Below, piece after piece: positions 6,846 to 12,878 of a stretch of 12,878 nucleotides of DNA. Below the pieces are notes generated by a model, which saw only the letters and a list, made by a program, of their open reading frames with translations, ran no database searches and had not been told where the DNA came from. Position 1 is the stretch's first letter. Every line of letters begins with the position of its first letter. The translations under genes were made by a program, and so were the position numbers. Source of the stretch: Hyphomicrobiales bacterium (GTDB lineage Bacteria; Pseudomonadota; Alphaproteobacteria; Rhizobiales; Aestuariivirgaceae); contig JAMOMM010000189.1 in assembly GCA_027067085.1 (NCBI GenBank), positions 1-12,878 on the forward strand. Reading direction: 5' to 3'.

Positions 6846-8965
6846 TGGACATCACCGATGAGACACCTCTGCCGCCGTTGCGTGATGAATTGCAGTTTTT
6901 AGAAGCTGGCGATGATGTTGGAGCTAGCTCAGGGTTTTTAATTTTCGACCCAGTAGATCATAAGTATTTTCGTATAGGTGCTGAAATCGCCCATGCCCTT
7001 GCAAATTGGAATTTGGGAACAGCTGGTAAGTTGACTGAAGCAATGACGCGTCGTGGGGTGGCATTCGGGTTAGAACAAGTTAGCGACTTGTTGCAGTTTG
7101 TAAGTGCAAATCGTTTGTGTGTGTTGGGGGCAGGTGGCGCGCAAACACTCATCAGTCAACAAGCAGCAAGAAAAAAGAATATACTTACAACGCTTATTCA
7201 TAGCTACCTATTTTTCAAGGTGCCGCTTTTTCATCCGCATGAAATGTTGCAATCTGCTTTGCCTTATATCAGTTGGCTGGGAAAACGTGCGACCCATATT
7301 GTTATATTGGTGATTACGCTTTTCGGGCTTTATTTAACCGCGCGGCAATGGGATGTTTTTGTCCATAGTTTTGTTAACTTCACCAGCTGGGATGGGCTGA
7401 TTATCCTTGGGGTTGCTCTTCTTGTGCTCAAAACGGGTCATGAATTGGGCCATGCGTTCGTGGCGACTTCTTATGGCTGTAAAGTCCCCGTAATGGGCGT
7501 TGCCTTTTTAGTTCTGTTTCCAATGCTTTACAGCGATGTGAGTGATACGTGGCGATTAACGGATAAATCCAAACGCCTTAAAGTTGATGCCGCTGGAATG
7601 TTGGTTGAAATTTCTTTGGGTGGCATTTGCTTGTTTTTGTGGGCTGTTTTTCCACCTGGTATTTTACGCGATTTATGTTTTTTCGTCGCAACAACGGGCT
7701 GGATTATGAGTGTGTTGGTCAACCTCTCACCGTTTATGCGGTTTGATGGCTATCACATTCTCGCCGATGGTTTGGGTATTCATAACTTACAAGAACGCGG
7801 TTTTGCCATTGGCCGTTGGCAGCTTCGTAAATTGTTATTGGGCTTAAAAGACAACGTGCCAGAAGAGTTTTCGGTCAAAATGCACCGAACGTTGGTTGCT
7901 TATGCTTGGGGGACGTGGGTCTATCGGTTCTTTTTGTTCTTAGGAATTGCCGTGCTGGTTTATGTCATGTTTTTTAAATTGCTCGGTATTTTACTATTTG
8001 CCGTAGAAATTATTTGGTTTATTGCGATGCCTTTATATAAAGAATTGGCCGTGTGGTGGGCGCGGCGCAAAGATATTCAATCTAACTGGCGTGGTCGGGC
8101 TTTCTTGGGTGTGGCGCTGGCGGTTGTCGTTGGACTTTTCTTACCGCTGCAAAGTAAGGTGAGAATTCCTGCGGTTATAACCTCAAGCAACGCGAGTGAA
8201 GTTTATGCGCCGATTGCAGCGCGGGTTGATACCGTTTTTGTTAAAGCTGGATCTGTCGTTCGCAAAGGCGATGTGTTGGCTAGGCTTGTTTGGGATGATT
8301 ATGCGTATTTTCTAGACAAGGCGCAGTTGCGATTGGACCTTTCTGAACGGCGCATTACATCAGGTGTGTCTGATGTTGAGGAACGGGCGCTGAGAGGTGT
8401 GTTATTGCGTGAGGTTGTCGCTCTCAAAAGCACGATCAAGGGGCTTCAAAATCAACAAGAAAAGTTAATTTTGAAAGCTGAGTTTGATGGGACGGTTAGT
8501 GATGTTCTTGAAGGTCTAAGATCTGGCTTGTGGGTTAATCAAGAAACTCCATTGATGAATATTGTTGGAGATCAAACTGATTTTGCCATTAAGGGGTTGG
8601 TGATTGAAACGGATATTGAGCGACTAAAGGTGGGCAGCGCTGGTGTGTTTGTTTTTGAAAATCTGGATGACAAAACCAGTGAAGTGAGTTTGCTGAGTAT
8701 TGGACTTAGCAATGCAACAGGGCGCGAACTTCATTACCTTGCAAGCACTAATGACGGTGCAATTGAGATGAAGACCTCACAACAAGGGCAAAGCACACCT
8801 GCGCAAACTCATTACCCAGTTACCTTGGTCGCGCGAGGAAGGGTAACAAAATTTTGGCCGCATGAAGCACGCGGAACGATTGTTATTGATGGTAAGCGGG
8901 TGAGTCTTGCAGGGCGATTCTTTAAACATATTGCTAGTGTGTTGATACGTGAGACAGGATTCTAG
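6845..8965 (+). CDS. Polytopic M50 (site-2 protease-like) metallopeptidase fused to a C-terminal lipoyl/HlyD-like domain
   Basis: The start chosen is ATG 6845, which overlaps the upstream TGA (TGATG) and gives 706 residues; a TTG one codon earlier is unlikely. Numbering is from that ATG. Residues about 25-95 look PqqD-like (FLIFDPVDHKYFRIGAEIAHAL). A membrane region of roughly eight hydrophobic segments (about 150-435) holds the zinc motif HELGH (His199, Glu200, His203) and, about 100 residues on, LSPFMRFDGYHILAD with Asp301. This matches the NPxxDG-type second motif of M50 proteases, so the catalytic and zinc residues look intact. Residues about 450-480 and 545-575 are split lipoyl halves (VRKGDVLARL; LKAEFDGTVSDVL) around a short hairpin, followed by a beta-barrel-like end. 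This is therefore a third adaptor-like protein in the cluster, carried on a membrane protease. It could process the exported protein, cleave a regulator, or serve as the inner-membrane platform; I cannot tell which from sequence alone. Confidence 0.85.
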   Translation: MDITDETPLPPLRDELQFLEAGDDVGASSGFLIFDPVDHKYFRIGAEIAHALANWNLGTAGKLTEAMTRRGVAFGLEQVSDLLQFVSANRLCVLGAGGAQTLISQQAARKKNILTTLIHSYLFFKVPLFHPHEMLQSALPYISWLGKRATHIVILVITLFGLYLTARQWDVFVHSFVNFTSWDGLIILGVALLVLKTGHELGHAFVATSYGCKVPVMGVAFLVLFPMLYSDVSDTWRLTDKSKRLKVDAAGMLVEISLGGICLFLWAVFPPGILRDLCFFVATTGWIMSVLVNLSPFMRFDGYHILADGLGIHNLQERGFAIGRWQLRKLLLGLKDNVPEEFSVKMHRTLVAYAWGTWVYRFFLFLGIAVLVYVMFFKLLGILLFAVEIIWFIAMPLYKELAVWWARRKDIQSNWRGRAFLGVALAVVVGLFLPLQSKVRIPAVITSSNASEVYAPIAARVDTVFVKAGSVVRKGDVLARLVWDDYAYFLDKAQLRLDLSERRITSGVSDVEERALRGVLLREVVALKSTIKGLQNQQEKLILKAEFDGTVSDVLEGLRSGLWVNQETPLMNIVGDQTDFAIKGLVIETDIERLKVGSAGVFVFENLDDKTSEVSLLSIGLSNATGRELHYLASTNDGAIEMKTSQQGQSTPAQTHYPVTLVARGRVTKFWPHEARGTIVIDGKRVSLAGRFFKHIASVLIRETGF

Positions 8966-9016
8966 TCCTGTTCTGTTCCTAATGTTAAGGAATTAAACCC
9001 CAGTTTTATGAAAACT
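8954..9016 (+). terminator. Two weak hairpins after the M50 gene (possible inefficient terminator)
   Basis: ACAGGA (8954-8959) pairs with TCCTGT (8966-8971) across the TAG stop, but no T-run follows. AGTTTT (9002-9007) pairs with AAAACT (9011-9016) around a 3-base loop, and a short CTTTTT stretch lies at 9021-9026. Neither is a convincing Rho-independent terminator. The 178-bp gap before recA otherwise holds the recA control region. Confidence 0.25.
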
Positions 9017-9040
9017 CCAGCTTTTTCAATAGGTTAAAAA

Positions 9041-9059
9041 TGTTCTTGCCATGAGAACA
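9041..9059. promoter_or_regulatory. 19-bp inverted repeat TGTTCT-N7-AGAACA upstream of recA
   Basis: This is a perfect dyad with 6-base arms and a 7-base spacer, the geometry of a dimeric repressor or activator site. It starts 103 bases before the recA start and overlaps the candidate -35 hexamer TTGCCA (9046-9051). It is not the alphaproteobacterial LexA direct repeat, although its arms contain GTTC and GAAC. No protein can be assigned. Confidence 0.4.
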
Positions 9060-9074
9060 AAAACAGTACATAAA
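9046..9074 (+). promoter_or_regulatory. Candidate recA promoter
   Basis: TTGCCA (9046-9051) is followed after 17 bases by CATAAA (9069-9074), or after 15 bases by TACATA (9067-9072). Either choice would place the transcription start near 9080, so that the SOS box lies at the start of the transcript, where LexA could block initiation. The -10 matches are only moderate. Confidence 0.35.
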
Positions 9075-9081
9075 AACATAT

Positions 9082-9096
9082 GTTCAGTATTTGTTC
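9082..9096 (+). promoter_or_regulatory. LexA/SOS box of recA (GTTC-N7-GTTC)
   Basis: GTTC at 9082-9085 and GTTC at 9093-9096 are separated by exactly seven bases (AGTATTT). This is the direct-repeat operator known for LexA in Alphaproteobacteria. Its position 48 bases before the recA start fits SOS-regulated recA expression and supports the taxonomic call. Confidence 0.85.
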
Positions 9097-9143
9097 CGAG
9101 CGTTGCGTTCGGTCAGTCCATGTGAAATAAGGAGAGTAGCAGT

Positions 9144-10223
9144 ATGGCACAGGCAAAATTAAAACTCGTAGAGAATTCATCCATGGATAAGAAAAAGGCA
9201 CTTGATGCCGCGTTGGGACAGATCGAAAGAGCTTTTGGCAAAGGCTCTGTAATGAAGTTGGGTCAAAACCCGATTACGGCAATTGAGGCTATTTCAACAG
9301 GATCAATTGGTTTGGATGTGGCGCTTGGTATTGGCGGGTTACCGAAAGGACGGGTTGTCGAAATTTATGGCCCAGAATCTTCAGGTAAAACAACGCTGAC
9401 ATTGCATGTTATCGCCGAAGCGCAAAAAAAGGGCGGCATTTGCGCCTTTATTGATGCAGAACATGCGCTTGATCCGCAATATGCACGTAAATTGGGTGTT
9501 GATGTTGATGAAATGTTGATTTCTCAACCTGATACGGGTGAGCAAGCGCTTGAAATTGCAGATACTTTGGTGCGTTCTGGTGCGGTTGATGTGTTGGTGA
9601 TTGATTCTGTTGCCGCTCTTACACCTCGCGCTGAGCTTGAAGGTGAAATGGGTGATAGTTTGCCAGGTTTGCAAGCACGTTTGATGAGTCAGGCTTTGCG
9701 TAAACTTACAGGTTCTATTTCTAAATCAGGCACCATGGTTATTTTCATCAACCAAATCAGAATGAAAATTGGTGTGATGTTTGGCTCACCTGAAACTACA
9801 TCGGGCGGTAATGCCCTCAAATTTTATGCATCAGTTCGGCTCGACATTCGCCGCATTGGGGCACTTAAAGATCGTGATGAAGTGGTGGGCAATCATACGC
9901 GGGTTAAAGTTGTTAAAAACAAAGTTGCACCGCCGTTCAAGCAAGTTGAATTTGATATTATGTATGGCGAGGGCATTTCAAAAACGGGCGAAATTCTCGA
10001 TATGGGTGTTGATGAAGGTATTGTTGAAAAAGCGGGCTCGTGGTTCTCTTATAATGGGGAACGCGTGGGGCAAGGGCGTGAAAATGCCAAACGCTTTTTA
10101 ACTGAAAACTCTGATATGGCTGATGAGATTGAACATCGCATTCGGGTGGCTAAAGGCTTGATTGAAGAAGCGCCTAAAAAGAAGCCTGCGAAAATAACTG
10201 AGAAATCAGATAAAGCGAGCTGA
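9144..10223 (+). CDS. recA: Recombinase RecA
   Basis: RecA is the DNA-dependent ATPase that forms filaments on single-stranded DNA, catalyses homologous strand exchange and stimulates LexA self-cleavage. The 359-residue product is of normal length and close to alphaproteobacterial RecA throughout. The Walker A motif is GPESSGKT (76-83) and the Walker B strand is VLVIDSVAAL (about 150-159). Loop L2 follows FINQIRMKIG (about 201-220), with GSPETTSGGNALKFYASVRLDIRRIG after it (214-239). The C-terminal tail is Lys/Glu-rich (EEAPKKKPAKITEKSDKAS). ATG 9144 has a good AAGGAGA Shine-Dalgarno (9129-9135) and matches the usual MAQ-type N-terminus. It is controlled by the SOS box upstream and ends before a strong terminator. 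Confidence 0.98.
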   Translation: MAQAKLKLVENSSMDKKKALDAALGQIERAFGKGSVMKLGQNPITAIEAISTGSIGLDVALGIGGLPKGRVVEIYGPESSGKTTLTLHVIAEAQKKGGICAFIDAEHALDPQYARKLGVDVDEMLISQPDTGEQALEIADTLVRSGAVDVLVIDSVAALTPRAELEGEMGDSLPGLQARLMSQALRKLTGSISKSGTMVIFINQIRMKIGVMFGSPETTSGGNALKFYASVRLDIRRIGALKDRDEVVGNHTRVKVVKNKVAPPFKQVEFDIMYGEGISKTGEILDMGVDEGIVEKAGSWFSYNGERVGQGRENAKRFLTENSDMADEIEHRIRVAKGLIEEAPKKKPAKITEKSDKAS

Positions 10224-10248
10224 ATCTAACTTAGGAATTATGCAAAAC

Positions 10249-10280
10249 TTTGAGCGTTTTATTCAGTTTAACGGCTCAAA
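10249..10280 (+). other. Hairpin in the recA 3' untranslated region
   Basis: TTTGAGC (10249-10255) pairs perfectly with GCTCAAA (10274-10280) around an 18-base loop. It lies between the recA stop and the main terminator and lacks a T-run of its own, so an mRNA-stability role is more likely than termination. Confidence 0.35.
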
Positions 10281-10305
10281 TTGAGGCTAAATCCTCTACT
10301 TGTTT

Positions 10306-10341
10306 AAAAAGGTACCCAGTTTAGGACTGGGTGCCTTTTTT
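10306..10341 (+). terminator. Strong intrinsic terminator downstream of recA
   Basis: A 15-bp stem with a single G-U pair (left arm 10306-10320, core GGTACCCAGT; right arm 10326-10340, core ACTGGGTGCC) closes a 5-base loop (TTAGG). It ends in a T6 run (10336-10341) preceded on the left by A5. The A-rich left flank and T-rich right flank make it potentially bidirectional. It should separate recA from alaS transcription. Confidence 0.9.
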
Positions 10342-10363
10342 GTTGGTTGCCGTGAGGCTTTGT

Positions 10364-10391
10364 TTGTCTTATCAAGCCAGTAAGATAAAAT
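10364..10391 (+). promoter_or_regulatory. Candidate alaS promoter
   Basis: TTGTCT (10364-10369) and TAAAAT (10386-10391) are spaced by 16 bases. They lie after the recA terminator and about 35 bases before the alaS start. The position makes sense, since alaS needs its own promoter behind the terminator, but the hexamers are only approximate. Confidence 0.35.
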
Positions 10392-10425
10392 TGATGAAGA
10401 CTGCAAGTTGAAGGCGATGAACAAG

Positions 10426-12878
10426 ATGACTGGCGTAAACGAAATCCGCTCAACCTTTTTGGACTATTTTACCAAAAATGGGCATACAGAAGTAGCTTCT
10501 GGTCCTCTGGTCCCGCGCAATGATCCGACATTGATGTTCGCCAATGCGGGGATGAACCAATTCAAAGACATCTTTGTGGGTAAAGAAGTACGCGATTACA
10601 CCCGCGCTGTGACCTCGCAAAAGTGTGTGCGGGCAGGCGGTAAGCACAATGACCTTGATAATGTCGGCTACACAGCACGCCATCATACGTTTTTTGAGAT
10701 GCTCGGAAATTTCTCGTTCGGTGATTATTTTAAACAAGATGCCATTGAACTTGCGTGGAATTTAATCACCAAAGAATATGGATTGCCGAAAGATAAGCTT
10801 ATCGTGACGGTGTATCATAGCGATGATGAAGCACATGGGTTGTGGAAAAAAATAGCAGGTATTAGCGATAGTCAAATTATCCGCATCGCAACCAGCGATA
10901 ATTTCTGGACGATGGGTGATGTTGGCCCATGTGGCCCATGCTCTGAAATTTTCTTTGACCATGGTGACCACATTCCTGGTGGTCCTCCAGGTTCTCCTGA
11001 TGAAGATGGTGATCGCTTTATTGAAATTTGGAATTTGGTGTTCATGCAGTATGAACAAAGAGCCAATGGAGATCGTGTTGACTTACCGCGTCCCTCAATT
11101 GACACGGGCATGGGGTTAGAACGAATTTCTGCAGTTCTTCAAGGGACGCATGACAATTACGAAACCGATTTATTCAAAGCGCTTATTGCTGCAATCGTTG
11201 AAGAAACGGGCATTCCTGCTGAAGGTGAATTTCAAGCGTCAAATCGTGTGATTGCCGATCATTTGCGGGCCTCATCATTTTTAATTGCAGATGGTGTTTT
11301 ACCATCGAACGAGGGACGCGGATATGTACTGCGCCGCATTATGCGCCGTGCCATGCGCCATGTGGAATTACTCGGTCAAAAAGAACCGATGATGTGGAAA
11401 TTGTTTCCAGCGCTAGAACGTGAAATGGGCCATGCTTATCCTTCACTTGGGCAAGCTGGAGATTTAATAACCCAAACGCTTAAAGGCGAGGAGATCCGTT
11501 TCCGTAAAACGCTTAAACGCGGCCTTGGTATGCTGAACGATGAATCAAGTGATCTGAAAGCTGGCGATAAATTTTCTGGTGATGTGGCGTTCAAACTATA
11601 TGATACTTATGGTTTTCCGCTCGACTTAACGCAAGATGCATTGCGGGCGCGCGAGATCGAAGTTGATACCGATGCATTTACCGTGGCTATGGAAAAACAA
11701 AAAGCCACCGCTCGTGCCGCGTGGTCTGGCATGGGTGATGCTGCAACAGATGAAATTTGGTTTGATTTGAAAGAGAAAGTCGGCGCGACTGATTTTCTTG
11801 GCTATGATACGGAAAAATCAGAAGCGGTTATTTCGGCAATTGTGTTTGATGGTAAACCTGTTGGGGAATTGGCAAAAGGCCAAGAAGGTGCCTTGATTAC
11901 AAATCAAACGCCTTTTTATGGGGAGTCTGGTGGCCAAGTTGGTGATATTGGCGAAATTCGAGTTGATGCAGATACAGTTTTTACTGTGACATCTACGCAA
12001 AAGAAACTCGATAACTTGTTTATCCATATGGGCGTGGTGAAGTCGGGTCATTTCAAAACGGATCAAGCCGTTGAAATGGAAGTTAATCACCAAGCGCGCG
12101 CGGGTTCACAAAGCCATCACTCTGCAACTCATTTGCTACACGAAGCATTGCGGATGGTTTTAGGAAATCATGTAGCGCAAAAAGGTTCGTTGGTTGAACC
12201 TGAACGTTTGCGGTTTGATTTTTCTCATTCAGAAGGCATGGTGGCACAAGATATTTCGCGCGTTGAAGATATTGCCAATCAAGTCGTTCAGCAAAACAGT
12301 TTAGTTTCAACGCGGTTGATGGGTGTTGATGAAGCGGTTGAAGCTGGTGCCATGGCGTTGTTTGGTGAAAAATATGGAGAAGAAGTTCGCGTGGTTTCAA
12401 TGGGCGTTGGTTTGGCTGAGCAAGAGGGCAAACAGGTTTATTCTCTTGAACTTTGTGGTGGTACACATGTCGAGCGAACGGGTGATATTGGGCTTATCAA
12501 AGTTACATCAGAATCTGCGACATCATCTGGTGTTCGCCGGATCGAAGCTGTTGTTGGAAATGCCGCGCGATCATACCTTGAAGAGCGTGAAAAGGAATTA
12601 TTAGATACAGCAAACGTGCTTAAAGTTTCACCAGTACAGGTGGCTAATCGCGTTGAAGCATTGGTTGCTGATAAAAAGAAACTTGAGCGGGAATTGGCTG
12701 AAGTTAAGAAGAAACTTGCACTAGGCGGCGGGACTGGTGGCGATGAGCCTTCAATAGAAACCATTGGCGATGTGAAGTTCATGGGCCGAGTGCTTGATGG
12801 TATTAATCCAAAAGAGCTTCGCGGCATGATCGATGAGGCAAAATCTCAGATGGGAAGCGGTATTGTTGTTCTTATCGC
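10426..12878 (+). CDS. alaS: Alanyl-tRNA synthetase (3' end beyond the window)
   Basis: This class II synthetase charges tRNA-Ala and removes mischarged Ser or Gly. The frame is open to the right edge, giving 817 complete codons of a usual 870-890, so only the end of the C-terminal domain is missing. The N-terminus MTGVNEIRSTFLDYF is typical. Class II motif 1 lies near NDPTLMFANAGMNQFK, motif 2 is RHHTFFEMLGNFSFGDYF, and motif 3 is DTGMGLERISAVLQG. The editing site is complete: HSATH with His565 and His569, and CGGTH with Cys677 and His681. Residues about 720-765 form the charged coiled coil that links to the C-terminal domain. ATG 10426 matches the family start and has GAAGG 11 bases upstream; an in-frame ATG at 10417 lies only 2 bases after that motif and is less likely. 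Directly following recA, it gives the common alphaproteobacterial recA-alaS order. Confidence 0.97.
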   Translation, partial: MTGVNEIRSTFLDYFTKNGHTEVASGPLVPRNDPTLMFANAGMNQFKDIFVGKEVRDYTRAVTSQKCVRAGGKHNDLDNVGYTARHHTFFEMLGNFSFGDYFKQDAIELAWNLITKEYGLPKDKLIVTVYHSDDEAHGLWKKIAGISDSQIIRIATSDNFWTMGDVGPCGPCSEIFFDHGDHIPGGPPGSPDEDGDRFIEIWNLVFMQYEQRANGDRVDLPRPSIDTGMGLERISAVLQGTHDNYETDLFKALIAAIVEETGIPAEGEFQASNRVIADHLRASSFLIADGVLPSNEGRGYVLRRIMRRAMRHVELLGQKEPMMWKLFPALEREMGHAYPSLGQAGDLITQTLKGEEIRFRKTLKRGLGMLNDESSDLKAGDKFSGDVAFKLYDTYGFPLDLTQDALRAREIEVDTDAFTVAMEKQKATARAAWSGMGDAATDEIWFDLKEKVGATDFLGYDTEKSEAVISAIVFDGKPVGELAKGQEGALITNQTPFYGESGGQVGDIGEIRVDADTVFTVTSTQKKLDNLFIHMGVVKSGHFKTDQAVEMEVNHQARAGSQSHHSATHLLHEALRMVLGNHVAQKGSLVEPERLRFDFSHSEGMVAQDISRVEDIANQVVQQNSLVSTRLMGVDEAVEAGAMALFGEKYGEEVRVVSMGVGLAEQEGKQVYSLELCGGTHVERTGDIGLIKVTSESATSSGVRRIEAVVGNAARSYLEEREKELLDTANVLKVSPVQVANRVEALVADKKKLERELAEVKKKLALGGGTGGDEPSIETIGDVKFMGRVLDGINPKELRGMIDEAKSQMGSGIVVLI

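Noticed and set aside
6478..6861. 127-codon + strand frame overlapping the GAF-adaptor gene in another phase
   Set aside because: It lies inside a clear HlyD-like coding region and its translation has no recognisable fold or start context.
8970..8978. GTTC-T-GTTC after the M50 gene as a second SOS box
   Set aside because: The two GTTC units are separated by one base, not the seven required for alphaproteobacterial LexA.
8985..8996. TTAA-N4-TTAA as a CtrA-type site
   Set aside because: The spacing is four bases instead of the six or seven of the CtrA consensus.
10417..10419. ATG 10417 as the alaS start
   Set aside because: Only two bases separate it from the GAAGG motif, and the conserved family N-terminus (M-S/T-G-V-N-E-I-R) begins at 10426.
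1..12878. CRISPR array, tRNA/rRNA genes, insertion sequences or integrase
   Set aside because: No short regularly spaced direct repeats, cloverleaf sequences, transposase-like frames or terminal repeats with target duplications were visible apart from the hairpin at 5201-5285.

Overview
The window looks like an alphaproteobacterial chromosome segment, probably Hyphomicrobiales-like. Three things point there: the RecA sequence, the recA-alaS gene order, and a perfect alphaproteobacterial-type SOS box (GTTC-N7-GTTC) upstream of recA. The DNA is of moderate GC content. I cannot name a genus. All recognised genes lie on the + strand.

Region 1 (1-8965) is an accessory locus for a cell-surface or secreted protein. 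It starts inside a very long repetitive protein. The visible 3' part alternates tandem-95/cadherin-like domains with putative-Ig (He_PIG-like) domains carrying DPDGD motifs, and ends in a non-repetitive C-terminal region of about 235 residues. Four genes follow: a TolC-type outer-membrane lipoprotein; a small Sec-exported HlyD/RND-type periplasmic adaptor; a second adaptor fused to an N-terminal GAF-like domain and one transmembrane segment; and a polytopic M50 (site-2 protease-like) metallopeptidase whose C-terminal part is itself a lipoyl/HlyD-like adaptor. The last two genes overlap by one base (TGATG). A hairpin with arms of about 21 bp lies between the two adaptor genes and may act as an attenuator or mRNA-processing element.

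The layout resembles a type I secretion operon (repeat adhesin, adaptor, TolC). No ABC ATPase is present in the window, however, and an M50 membrane protein sits where the inner-membrane component would be. My inference is that the four genes build an envelope-spanning machine for export, processing or surface display of the upstream repeat protein. This is the most interesting part of the window.

Region 2 (8966-12878) is core genome: recA with its regulatory region (SOS box, a 19-bp inverted repeat, a possible promoter), a strong intrinsic terminator after recA, and alaS (alanyl-tRNA synthetase), which runs off the right edge. I saw no tRNA, rRNA, CRISPR array, insertion sequence or integrase.
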